From positions 6,103,634 through 6,167,633 of the forward strand of contig OY747712.1 of the NCBI GenBank assembly GCA_963556495.2: DNA of 64,000 nucleotides, read 5' to 3'. Shown here piece after piece: positions 19,750 through 31,428 of this stretch. Below the pieces are notes generated by a model. That model worked only from the letters and a program-made list of their open reading frames with translations, searched no databases and was not told the DNA's origin. Every line of letters starts with the position of its first letter. Positions within the stretch are counted from its first letter, which is position 1. The stretch is from Valencia hispanica (lineage: Eukaryota; Chordata; Actinopteri; Cyprinodontiformes; Valenciidae). The position numbers and the translations under genes were made by a program.

Positions 19750-19916
19750 CCACGTTTTGAATCGATGCTTTTATTCTGAAAGGTGAGTAAACACCAAGCT
19801 AGCGGAAGTCCCTCTGCAGCGTGTTTTGGGTCGCTTGTCGCGTCGCCGCCGGTGTTCAGCAGATCCGCTTTCCTCCATCAGCAGCAGCCGAGCAGAATAA
19901 CGGTACTCCGGGCAAA
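19750..19916. promoter_or_regulatory. Likely former NOL7/epdr1 bidirectional promoter
   Basis: This 167-bp stretch is left between the LINE and the epdr1 start. Together with about 20 bp on the NOL7 side it is all that remains of the gap between two divergent genes. It is GC- and CpG-rich (GTCGCGTCGCCGCC) without a TATA box, and the richness runs on into epdr1 exon 1. Promoter function is inferred from position and composition. Confidence 0.5.
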
Positions 19917-22900
19917 ATGCACCGACTCTTGCTAGTGTTTGTGGCCGCCGCCGGGGTCTCAGCGTTCGGCCTCCCGCGCCTGGATGTCTCCCCGGCGGCT
20001 GAGCCATGCGACGCCCCGCTGCAGTGGGAGGGAAAGTGGGTGGTGTACGACCACAACACGGGCAGGAACAGCCGGGCCGCGGTCTCCTACGACGCCCAGA
20101 ACCAGAGGATCCGAGTCCTGCAGCAGCACAAGAAACACACTCCGTGTCAGAGGTACGAACCAATCAGATCGCTGGGTTTTAATCTAGTCATTTCAATGCT
20201 GCTCAAAATGTAAAACTAAAGTTACAATAAAATAGTTACAATGTTTTCACCTTCAAACATTTGTTGAAACTGTCTAATAAAGTCCAAACTAATAATAGTG
20301 TTGAAACAGATAACAGTTCCGTTGTTAGTTTGGGGTTTTTCTTCTAGCTTATTTGCCCTATTTTGTAATAAAGTTCTAAATGTTAATCATTTTAAATAAA
20401 CATTTCCTGCACAATCAGTAATACAAGCTCAACAAATATCCTGGTATAACAGGTTGAATATTGTCGTATTAATTGATTCTCCTGATGTAAGAAACAAGGT
20501 TATGCCAGAGCAAAAGTATCCTGGTAACACTAGAACTGTTACTGTACACATTTCTATTAGTAGCTAAATAAGTTGGTAAAAATAAAGTTTCTTTAAAATT
20601 TTTTAGAATGACCAAATAAAACCTGAATCTGTTGTTTAGAAATGAACAGTATGACTGAAACAGATTACTAAAAAATGACTTTATTTTAGTGTTAAATGAA
20701 TCAATAATTATTGATTTGGATACAAATTGACCAACCTTTAAATGATAATGAGTCATAAACTATGATGAGGGTTTGCTTCCCATTTATTAAGTTACTACAT
20801 CATTACTACATTTATTGATTACTACAAATATAGATAACTTTCAAATGTGAAACCCGGACTTTCTTTTCCCCCCTTGAACGTTTTGTTTATCCGCTGAATT
20901 TCCAATTTGGATAAGAAAAAACAAACAAAAAAAACAAACAAACAAATAAAACAGGGCAGGATGCTAACTCCTCCCACTTAGCAATGGAAGCAGCGAAGCT
21001 CCCACTGAAACACCCCCCCCCATGATTTTCAGCATTTAAACTATAACCACTGATTATATTAAAGGGATGTGACTGAATTATAATGCTGAAAAAAAAATCA
21101 AGCAGTCAGAGACACTTAGTGGTGTCACCAGAAAAAGCGTCCCAGCGTCCTGGAAAAGGTTCCTGTTGAGGAAAAGTGTCTTATTGGTCAAGTTTTATGT
21201 TATTGTATGGACCTTTATAGCACTTTGGGTGTGTAAAGTGCTTTCTAAATAAAAGTAGATTCATTGATTAAACTGAGGTTATTACGAGTCTTGGTTTAAA
21301 TAATAATTGGATATTAACGTCTCAGATCACTTTCTTTCTTGCAATAAAGAAAAAAAGCATAAAACTGGTTGCTGTAGCCAAAATACTCGATTCATTTTCT
21401 TACCAATTACAAAAATAGCTAAGCTGGTGTTAATTATGAGTGATGTATTAATTAGTAGGGATGTGTATTTGCAAAAATCTGGCGATACGATATGTATCGC
21501 GACACATGGGAGACGATACGATATATCTCGATATATCGCGATGCTATGAGTAAGACTATATATTGTGATTTTTAAAACAGAATTTAACAGTAGGAAAACT
21601 GTCCCATCATTCTAAACGCTCCAACTGGTTTCATACTTTAACACATTCAGTTTTATTACTAGATCTAGTTGATCCACAGGAACAAAGAAGGTGAAAACAG
21701 CCACAAAACTACCAGTTATACTTTTATATTTACTACAAAAATTACTTTCATCGTTAATGGTTCCATTCAAAACCTTTAAAAAAATCAATATTTTTGTTTT
21801 GAATATCGATACAATATGTCAGGGATAATGCCCGACGAGGCGTCCATCATCAGAAATTAATGGACGACGCGGCGGCGTGAACCGTCCGACGCGAAGTCCA
21901 TTAATTTCTGATGATGGACGCCTCGTCGGGCATTATCCCGCTTATACCACGGTCACTTACGAAAGAAAGAACTATTTAATCAATCAATAATACTTTAATG
22001 TGTTTTAGAGTTAAAATCGTGAGGGTTTTTATTTTTATAAGTCGAGCGCACTATTTAATATCTCCCGTATTCAGCCGTTGCTAAGCAACGTGGCCACAGC
22101 GACCCGACCGCATCAGTTGATCAGTGATGGGAAGTGAGATTGTGGCGTTACGTTACGTATAATTTCAGAAGGCACTCATGTTTTGTCTGTCTTGCTGTTG
22201 CGATGAGTTAACTGCGAAAAAACGTTGAGTCTCCGTTGCCGTGGTTACCGTCTAGCGTTTGAGCCATCGCAATAATTTAGAACCGTCATCAGGCAATTTG
22301 ACGGGACGCCTTTCCTAGGTGTACATTATCACTTTTTAACCTACACCCTCCAGCCAATCAGAATCGAGTATTCACCCAGACCATGGTATAACGGGAAATA
22401 AAACATCGCGATATATCGGTGTATCGATATTTTCTTACATCCCTATTAATTAGCGTTGATTACTCTACAATATTAGCAAACTTTTAAAGTTATATTTAAC
22501 ATTTTTGCCACCTGTACAGCTTCAAACTGAAATGTTGTCTTCCAGAAATGGTTGTGTTTTGTATTGTGTTTGCTCTGCTTCAGTAGCGTGTTTTTAGCCC
22601 CTTTAGGTCTCGGTTAGCTGCATTCCTGCAGGTTTGTTGTCTAATCAGCCGCTCTGCAGGAATAAACAAGCACAAAGTCTCTGCAAGGACTCCGACATGG
22701 AGTTGTGAAATGCTGTCTGGCTGATAAACAAATGCTCAGCCTGTTTAATCAGCGTTAGTTTGCTTAGTGTGCAGCTTTATTCCTGACCTGTGCAGGCAAC
22801 AGAACCTTCCAGGTTGGCTTGATACCGCCGCGCTCAATAAAGCAAAGAAAAACATGCTTGTAACGCAGCTTTTGCAGTTAAATATATCACCGTGTGGACA

Positions 22901-25125
22901 AGGATTCAAATGTGATCCGGTGACATTTGCACTCTGCAAATCCTTTCCTTTCCTTTTGTTGCAGGTTTTTTGAGTACATCTACCTGTATCAGAGCAAGGT
23001 GATGTTCCAGATTGACCAGAAGACCAAAGAGTGCTCAAAGATCGCTCTGACGGAGGCCTGGGATCCCTTCGACATCCCAAAAAACTCCACCTATGAGGAT
23101 CAGTACTTCATCGGTGGTCCCGGGGACAGCGTGGAGGTCCAGGAGTGGTCGGACAGGAAGCCGGCCCGTCAGCGTAAGAACGACGGTCCATGCTTGGTGA
23201 AACACAAAGACAGAGGCTGAGCCAAAGCTAGGAAACTCACCTGAACCCGTCTAAAACCGATGATAACATGCTGAACCAGCTGGTTTATTTTCACTGCCTC
23301 TGAGATGACTCCAAACTGGAGGAAAAAAATTAGTAGATGATGACAGAAATAATACATAAAATCTCCAGTTTGCAGCTTTTAAAAGAATAGATACGCCCCC
23401 CCCAAAAAATAATAATCATTGTATCCCTTCACACTTTAGCCTGCATTACATCTATCCACCAGCAGAGGGCACCATCCGTATATGGAGTAGTAAACATGAG
23501 ATAAAGCTCACAGGCTTAATTTGCTGCACCTTTCAAGTCGTTTCCACTGAAGAATAATGTCCAAATTATTCTTTTCTGGTCCTAACAGACTTTAAGATTC
23601 ATACTATTTATATTATATGTATACTATTATATATTTATTTACTATTTATACTCTTCATCATCTTCTAGTTTCCATAATATGGCGTCAGATTACTTTCTTT
23701 AACATGAGGGTGCAATTCAGAACAAAACGAGCTTAAAAACATGTTGGGCGGGAGGGCAAAATGATATTGTGGAGACAAAACTCTTATCACGGGCGCAAGA
23801 GTTTTCTAACAGGACGCGTAAAATGGCTTTTTTTCCCACCCTCACATTTCCAAAATCTTTTCCATTTTTGCAAAACTCTTGTTTTTTTTTCTTTTCTTCC
23901 TGCACTAACTTATTCGATGTGCGCTCTCTCTCTCTCTCTCTCTCTCGCTTCCAGATTTCTCCGGGAGTGACGTCGCAGATCCAGACTAGACGATTTTACT
24001 TCCTGCGAATAAATGAGATCTACCCACCATGTTGTCATGGTTACCGTATCTCTGGTTGAAATGAGAAAATGAGATTCAGATAAAAAAAAGAATGAGATCC
24101 TGGTATCAATGCAGCCTAAATTAGTTCATCCAAGTTAGAAAACAACAAATCACCAAACTGTAAACTTAAGTTTTGGGCTGATGTTGTCACGCCTTATTTT
24201 AGAATGACTTTAATTTCCAAATAAAAAATAAAACAAAAAAACACACTTGGTCCAGTCCTGAAGCTCTTCAGTCGTACTCTGTTTACTTAAAGAAGACTTT
24301 AGATTTATTTTTATTTTTTACATATTAAAAATGTATTTAATATGTATTTGTATTTGGTTGGGTAGAAATAGTTATATAACAAACAAACATCAGATTGGCT
24401 TTCACTGGTCAATCTTTACAAAACTGACTTTGGAAATAAATAGGTTAAAATAAATAATTACTGTTCTGTATTAGGAAAATTACACTGTAACAATAATACC
24501 AAACCTTTTAAGTCATACAGGAAAGAAATTACACAAAAATCTGAAATTAAATTCTGAGAAAATAAGTAAACTTTTCTTTTTAGTGTAATAATTAAAAGAA
24601 AATGTGCACTCAGCCACACATTTTGTTGTGCAAAAGGAACACTGAGAAGAAACACGGAAAGTAAAACCGTGCATCATCTCGTCTACTCTGGATCTGTGAC
24701 GGCACTCCTGGAGAAATCTGGAAGCGAGAGAGCGCACATCGAAAGACTTAGTGTAGGAAGAAAAAAAAACTGAGAGACAGTTTTGCAAAAGTGGAAAAAA
24801 ATCTGGGAAATGTGAGGAAAAAATGTGATTGTTAGTTTTCCTCTCCCCAACCTGTTGTTACGAATTGCGCCGTCATATTAAAGAAAGCAACCTGACGCCA
24901 TGAACATAACGTCTGCTCATTGTTCCTGCAGATGAGACCTGGGTTGGCGTTTACACCCTGAAGGATTGCTACCCGGTGCAGGAGACTTATACCAAGAACA
25001 GCACCGTCACCACCTCCACCCGCTTCCTCAGCCTGCAGCTGGGCATCAGCGACCCCGACGTCTTCACCCCGCCCGTCACCTGCCAGTCATCTCGGCCGGA
25101 GAAGATGGTCCAGTTCAACTGCTGA
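19917..25125 (+). CDS. epdr1: Ependymin-related protein 1-like (EPDR1/MERP)
   Basis: Three coding exons, 19917-20152, 22965-23173 and 24932-25125, with GT-AG borders and matching phases give 212 residues. A hydrophobic start (MHRLLLVFVAAAGVSA) is a clear signal peptide. The mature part carries WEGKWVVYDHNTGRNSRA, FEYIYLYQSKVMFQIDQKT, WDPFDIPKNSTYEDQY, VQEWSDRK and ETWVGVYTLKDCYPVQETYT, all matching EPDR1. Cysteines at 31, 77, 102, 161, 199 and 212 and two N-glycosylation sequons (N119, N171) fit a secreted or lysosomal ependymin-fold glycoprotein. An in-frame ATG at 19821 is upstream, but the start at 19917 restores the signal peptide. An AATAAA lies at 25214. Intron 1 holds nested repeats and intron 2 a fold-back element whose right end is 30 bp before exon 3. 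Confidence 0.94.
21193..21268 (+). mobile_element. LINE/SINE 3' tail fragment
   Basis: CTTTATAGCACTTTGGGTGT and GTAAAGTGCTTTCTAAATAA form the hairpin-like 3' tail common to L2-type LINEs and their SINEs. It is a short insertion in epdr1 intron 1. Confidence 0.4.
21457..22444 (+). mobile_element. hAT-like repeat carrying a nested element
   Basis: The ends are AGGGATGTGTATTTGCAAAA and, inverted, TTTTCTTACATCCCT. The interior is rich in CGATATATCG-type palindromes and contains the same body as 15330-15620. The body is split at about 21820, and its last part resumes at about 22397 (ACATCGCGATATATCGGTG). The intervening element is therefore a later insertion. Confidence 0.72.
21821..22396. mobile_element. 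Nested element with a perfect 43-bp hairpin at one end
   Basis: The arm 21822-21864 is an exact reverse complement of 21897-21939, with a 32-base CpG-rich loop. After the hairpin the element reads CCCGCTTATACCACGGTCAC. At its other end CCATGGTATAACGGG is the inverted counterpart, giving terminal repeats of about 15 bp. No coding is seen. The class is not identified. Confidence 0.75.
23680..24901. mobile_element. Fold-back element with long terminal inverted repeats
   Basis: The left arm starts ATGGCGTCAGATTACTTTCT (23679) and runs to about 23990. The right arm, read on the minus strand from 24901, starts ATGGCGTCAGGTTGCTTTCT. Both arms contain GCAAAACT, a CTTCCT poly-T block, CGATGTGCGCTCTCTC and CAGATTTCTCC in order. 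The middle (about 24000-24650) is AT-rich and non-coding. A (CT)n run sits in the left arm near 23925. The element occupies most of epdr1 intron 2. Confidence 0.85.
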
Positions 25126-25840
25126 GGCCTTCTCAGCGATCACCGTTGACCTTGGATAGTTACCAGCTTTTTGAAATTGTAGTTGCTGCCTGGTTACCAT
25201 ATTTAATTGATTTAATAAACACTAATAGAGAACGAAAACACACTTAGCTGCTGCAGAAACTGTACCTGAATGAAACTGCCTGTAGTTCTTCTGTTGAGAC
25301 TTGACTTCATTCATTTAAAACTGAATGAACAAATTCTGTATAGAAATCAACTAAACACTGGTTTACTGTAACCCGTTGCTTTTCAGAGCAAAGGAAAACT
25401 ACTGATTTAATTTTTAAAGATTTTTTTCAAATATGTTTAATGTGCAACTAATAATAAAACACTAAATCTAAAATTTAGAGGTCATTTTTATGTATGTAAC
25501 AGACGTCATGCTAGATATTATTGTTCATCATTTTGACCAACTAGGTAAAAAAAAGAAAATCTGGTCATAATCTATTTTTACCCGTCAATTTTTTAAATTG
25601 TAACCTATTCGGTGGTATTTATTTTATATAGAATTTTAATTAATATTCAGTCTGAAGCTGAACAGAGGACTATATATAAACACTTAAAATACAAGCAGTT
25701 CACCTGCTGTGGTCCGGACTCACAACTTGTTCAAAATGATCTCCTGCTTGTGCGTAATCAAGTAATGGGATCGCTGCAGAGGTTAAAGTCATGAGATTTA
25801 GGATTTAGGACAGACGACTTCTCATGGGGGTTTAGATGTT
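25126..25840 (+). other. epdr1 3' UTR and flank
   Basis: This follows the epdr1 stop. AATAAA at 25214 is the first likely polyadenylation signal. The rest is AT-rich, with no recognised repeat or coding. Confidence 0.55.
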
Positions 25841-28800
25841 CTGGAGGCTGAATCCGCGCTCCCCTGCCACACTGGAGACTGGAACTAAAGCGCCACTTGA
25901 GCCAAAGTTTGGAAATCAGGGAACATTTCTCCAGTTCAAGTGATCAGAAATCGGAAAGACTCTCTGAACGAGCCGTTTCCTGATCCACAAGCTGTCTCTT
26001 CAGCGGGAGGAAATCCCCCAGCATGCACCGGTGGTCGGCACGACGCCGAGATGCATAGAGTACGGCGTCCAGGTCTGAGGTGACGCTCAGATGCTCTCAT
26101 GGGAATCGTTCTTTTTAATTGATTTAGTTAGCTGTGCTCTGCGTAAAGTTGAAACTGCGCATCTGCACCAAGTTTTCAGAGGTGTGAAAACTAATCTGTC
26201 AAAATAATGGACGGAAGAATGTTTGAACTTATTGCAAATTCTTTATTTCAGCGTTGTTCAAATATGTCGCAAAATAATTGACACAAAAGCCTGCGACTAT
26301 TATGAAGTTTCCTTTTGGTCCAGTCATCTTAAGAGGCTCCAGAGGAGTCTCCAGAACAGAACAAGCCTTCTTCATCTGCTTGTTCAGCTTTTAAAGTCAC
26401 TGGCTGTGATGCTGCTTCCACAACAGATGATGGAGGGAAAATCCCAGTTTACATGTTACCCAGAAAATCAAATTATCGACTGAAGTGCGTTCGCCACTGC
26501 GCCGCTAGGTGGCGACATACGCCCTTTCACGGTGGATTCTTCCGGTTGGCCTGGAGCATCTCACAGATAGTCAACAAACGCTAGCAGCAGTGAAGCAGAT
26601 GGAATAAAAGCAGGATATGAACAATGAGCGACAACAACGCTGCATCACAGTACATTTAGTATTTATTAAGCATTCTAGTGTTTGATTGTGTTACACTTGT
26701 TGCTGCTGCTGTGTTGTTGTGTACTGGTCTTGTTATTCCCGCTTCCTCGTCACTTCCTGTGAAAAGCTCGACTGAGGCGGGGATGAAGAGAAATTTGATT
26801 TTCTAATCGCATTATCTGGGTGCCTTAGCTTGATTGCTTGAACTCTAGTTCGGTTGGACTTCAGTCGGACTAAGGCAATGATTCGTCTTTCTCATACTGC
26901 ATGTCAACGCACTGACGAAGGTATTTATAACTCCACTTCTTCACCCATGATGGAAATTGTGTCACATGTTCCTCTTTCTCCTCACATTCCTAATCCTCTG
27001 TTTTGTTCAGATTCAAGATGAGACGATTGCTCCCACATCGTGCCACAAATCGGTCCACCAGTTCTCTGTACGAAGCTCAGCTCCACCAGTCGTAGTTTAT
27101 GCAACCAAAGTTGATTGGTGGTATTCCTTGGTTTTGGAAGAAGATTACTGCTCTTGATTCAGCCTTTATTCTGACCACAGTTTCTGGTTATGCTCAAAAT
27201 TAGGGATGCACCGAGGTGAGAATGTAAGCAGGATTTACTGATATTATCCACATGTCCTTACCGTTTCTACACAGTGAAAACAACCACCACACCGCTGGCA
27301 TTGCTTCTCTGCTCCAGTTAAGCCGACATCATTGATTTTAAATGGTTTACGGTTAAATTTAACATAAAATATGAGCTTTCAAACGCTTTAACCTAATCTG
27401 ACTGAGTTGTGACGTTGTGAAGATGAAACCGGTTTGACTTGCTCACTACTTTCCACAGAACTACATCATGAGGTTTTTGGGAAATATAAAAGTACTTCCT
27501 CTCCAGCAGGGCCTTTTTCTGGGGTAATTTATCTACACCGTGCTAAACAGAGTGGAAATGCAGAGTGGGAATCAATGGTCCTGGAAAACTACCCTGGTTC
27601 CTGGAAAAGATGATCACACTCAAAAAAGCACCTTTACACCAAATCTGACTCAACCGGCTGCTTTAAAGCTTTTGCAGAGTAATCTACAGTCTTTAGATGT
27701 TTTTCTTCAGTTTTTCTACTTCGTTAATTCATTTTTTTACCCCCTATCTTTCTACCAATCCGCTGTAATGAAGACGTTTCCACTGTTTGCTTTTTACAGG
27801 TTTTTAAAGGTAAAAAAAAAAAAAAAAAAAGTTGGAACCAGTTTAACCAGACAAGATGGGTAAAGACTTCCCACTTTATAAACCGGCGGAAGCGGCTGAG
27901 CTAACAGGCCGGGACAAGCATCAGCTGTCAGCTTCCAACGAATTCATCAGGATAATGAGCCTGTAGAGCGGGGGAAGGTGTTAACAGGATGTTCCTCAGG
28001 GATTTTTTTTCCCCAACAAAGCAAACAAGTTTAACTGAGTTCACAGCTGAGCTCACTGATACACTGGAAATGTCAAAGACACAGATACGAACTTATAACG
28101 CGTCTTTGTAATGCTGCATGATATATAAGATCTCCTTGATGCTGTTAATGTCCCATCACTGCCCTGATGTGCTCTGTATAATGTTACTAACTTGGAGGAT
28201 GCTCTTCCTTCTTCTTCTCCTCACGGACTGGTGATGCAGCACAAGCAGAATGAGTTTTATAACTTCTTCTGGAACTGCTGTTCGCCATCAAACAGACATG
28301 GTTGATATTTTGTTTTGGCAGAATTGGTCTTGATCGTTCTGCCTGTGGAACCACCAAGCGATCCAGCTCCAGGATGTGAAATGAGGTCAAAGGTTCATCT
28401 CCATTTCCCATTCTCCTTTTTTTTTAAATAAGTTAATTCGTAACCATACACATAATTGAGTGTTTATTAGGGAATATTTAAGCATTTAGGTTAAATATAA
28501 CCATTTCAAAAATATTTTTTGAAATGTTTCTTTTCTTGGCAGTGCTACAGCGCTAGGAGGAAGTGGTTAGTGGGAAACAAAAGGACTGGCTAAATTAACA
28601 TCCCTGTTAAACAGTGACTCAGCTTATTCGGTGCCAGGCTGATGCCTCCGAGGTGCAGAAAGGAGTGTTATCACAGATCCCTCCCCCCAAGCAGCTGTAA
28701 GACTCCAAAACCATCACTGCTCCCAATAAACTCAATAGTGTTTACATCCCTGATGTTATTTGCGCGTTTTTTTTTTTTCTCATTTTAAACAGATGACTAA

Positions 28801-29472
28801 ACAAATACCAGATGACTCTTCTAGAGCTATGATCCGTCAACTTTCAGATGCATCTGTTCTCCAACATCCAACATCCGTTCTTTCAACAACATCATTCTGC
28901 TCTGCAGAGGGCAGATCAGAAGCCATTTGTTTGATTTGGATGACGTTGGCACCCCAAACCAGGGGCGATAATCGAATATTTTCCGAGTCTTTTTTTTTAA
29001 CAGTGATGGAAAAATCTGAAGGCCGTCCGTCATTTTGACAGATTAGTATTCACACCTCTGACCACTTGGCGCAGGCTCGCAGACATTTTCAACTTTACAC
29101 ACAAAGTACAGGTAACTAAATTTAAAAAAAAAGATTCCCATGAGAGCGTCTGAGCATCATCTCATACTTGGACTCCAAAGTCAATAAATCTCGCTAACTG
29201 GGAGCTGACAGCGTGTTGTAAAGTTACTGAGGCTCTGGAGCGCGTCACTCCCAAGAGCCCGGTGTCGTGCCAACCACCTGTGCATGCTGATGGATTTCCT
29301 CCCGCTAAAGCTGTATGTTGAGGGTCAGGAAACGGCTCTTTCAGAGAGTCTTTCCAACTTTTGATCGCTTCAGTTGGAGAAATGTTCCCTTTGTTTCAAA
29401 ACTTTGACTGAAGTGGCGCTTAATTCCAGTCTTCAATGCGGCAGCGGAGTGAGCCTGAATAGTGGACTCCAG
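25841..29472. mobile_element. 3.6-kb segment with about 400-bp inverted ends
   Basis: The left arm, about 25841-26218, is the imperfect reverse complement of the right arm, about 29030-29472. Shared blocks in order are AGCGCCACTT, GGAACATTTCTCCA, AAAGACTCTCTGAA, GAGCCGTTTCCTGA, GCGGGAGGAAATCC, CAGCATGCAC, GCTCTCATGGGAATC, AAGTTGAAA and AATCTGTCAAAAT. The right arm has about 65 extra bases. The 2.8 kb between holds no recognisable coding, a hAT-like AGGGATGCACCGA at 27196, and a poly-A run at 27812. It could be a large non-autonomous transposon or an inverted duplication. Confidence 0.75.
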
Positions 29473-31080
29473 GGTGTGTTGATTGACTGACTGATTGCAG
29501 CTGGGAGCAATCAGGTGATTGGCCCTCAGGACACATATATAAGGAGCTAAACACAGGAAAAAAAGACTGATGAAGCCACTGTGGCCCAGCATTGAGGCTG
29601 AGCAGAACCTGGCACAGTGGGCAGCCAGAGACGTGGCAGTGGAGACGCTGAGGACACCTCGCAGACGGGGAGCTGGCGGTGGCGCGGTGATCAGCACAAA
29701 CATCTAGACACTACAACGCTTGCTAAGTATTCCCTAAAGGGACGTGTGTTGGCCTGAAGGTTGAGTGCTAAATTTGGCTGTCCTATCCTGCTCGAGAGCT
29801 TACTACTCTCACTTTTCTCTAGCAGCTACGCAATGGACCAAGGGACAGCGGAGACCGCAGGACAGCTGATACCGGACATCGGTGGCGATAAGGGCTGAGA
29901 CCCTGCAATGCTGTGGTGGCGTGAGTTGAAAGAACGTCATCATTCCTGTTGAGGACGAGGGCTCGCACAGTCTGAGTGATCTGTAGGATAGGGAGTAACC
30001 TCCATCTTTACTTCCTCGCAGGCGGCTTGGAGGAGCGAAGCCCGGTTGCCGTGGGAATCCCCTGCAGGCAGTGACGTCACCAAGGGGGATCCCGCGGCAG
30101 GAGTAGAGATACCCAGAGGGTCGGGTGTAGACTTTCATTTTTTTTGTTTTGTTTTGTTTTAACCTGCCGTCTGGAGTTCAGCCACCACAGGCGGGCAGGC
30201 AGCTCCAAAGACTTCCACCCGCAGTGACATCATCACCCTGTAGTGTGGGCTTTTCTCTTAACAACTTTTTGTGTTGCATGTTGTATGTGTTTAGAGTGGT
30301 CTGCAGTGGTGTGCCTTCCCTTCTTGTCGCATGTCCAATTCTCAGTGTGTATTGTGTTTTTAAGGGGAGTGATTGTGTACAGGGCAGGAGGTGTTGGGGA
30401 GGAGCCGTTGCCCCCCCCCCTGGTGGTGCCTAAGATCGGCTGAACCTCTTTGTGGCCTTATGAATTTAATAAAGTGTTGAGCCTCAAAGCATCTCAGCGT
30501 CGTCTATTGCCTGGGAGGATCACGAATTGTTTCGGATTGGGTCCAGGCCCCTGATAAGTGGCCGGGTTTCTGCCCGGCGCGACATTTTTGGTGTTAACAG
30601 CATCCTCCCTAGGCAAATGGCAGCGTGGCAGATGAGCCACAGGGGGAAAGGGGTGCAGGTAACATCCAGCTAATGCCTTGGCTGTTGGGGGGGCCCCGTG
30701 GATGCCCAGGTTTGGGGAGCGGAAGAGCCCGGAGCAGTTCTCTGACTGGCGTGCTCAGTTAGAGGTTTTCCTGTAGGCCCAGAGTTTGAATGTAGCTCAA
30801 TAAGTAGATTTTGTGTTGAGGGCCTTGCAGGGTGATGCCCCCCCCCGGTGGTGCCTAAGATCAGCTGAACCTCTTTGTGGCCTTATGAATTTAATAAAGT
30901 GTTAAGCCTTAAAGCATCTCAGCGTCGTCTATTGCCTGGGAGGATTACGAATTGTTTCGGATTGGGTCCAGGCCTCTGCCCGACGCGACACAAGTCCCTT
31001 CAACTTTCGCGTGGTGGTGTGGACTCGGTCAAATCTACCCAGTGTCGCTTGTCCCATTTTTGGTGTTCCTGAATGCGATT
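29473..31080 (+). mobile_element. LTR-like retroelement remnant with duplicated 3' block
   Basis: CACATATATAAGG at about 29531 could be a TATA box. Downstream, 30404-30592 holds GGTGGTGCCTAAGATC, AATAAAGTGTTGAG and CAGCGTCGTCTATTGCCTGG and ends near GGCGCGACATTTTTGGTG. That block recurs at 30837-30985 in the same orientation with a few differences. Between them a frame begins MAAWQMSHRGKG. Polyadenylation signal, U5-like text and repetition suggest two partial LTRs around a scrap of internal sequence, ending about 350 bp before the first TRIM gene. Termini and family are not resolved. Confidence 0.5.
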
Positions 31081-31428
31081 TTAAGAAAGCTCAAACATAA
31101 TTTTCTTCACGTTTACCAATAAACAGCTAAGTTTATGAGATGTTTGGGAAACAATTTCCTAAACCGATGGTCTTGCTGGAATCAGACGGATATTTCTGGT
31201 TCTTCTTCCTGTGAAACACAGCAGCAACTGTTTGCTCATATTTCCTTCTTTCTCTCCCAGTCGGATGTGGGGTGTGAAAATGAGTCATTCATATGCTGTG
31301 GCGTGTAAGAACTGAAAGGCTTTATTCAATCTGCACAGTCAAATGATTTATAAACAGGAACTAAAGCTTCTGCAAGTACCACCTGTGTTGAGGAAGAGAC
31401 ACACAGTCACTGTCAGTTCGAGCAGAAA

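Noticed and set aside
19821..19916. Upstream in-frame ATG of epdr1 as the true start
   Set aside because: It would bury the signal peptide behind 32 polar residues; MHRLLLVF at 19917 gives the normal secreted form.
19771..20163. Minus-strand frame over epdr1 exon 1
   Set aside because: It is a shadow of the GC-rich coding exon, with low-complexity arginine/proline composition.
23085..23220. epdr1 exon 2 reading through to a TGA at 23220
   Set aside because: The GTAAGA donor after 23173 joins in phase to exon 3 and restores the conserved ETWVGVYT segment.
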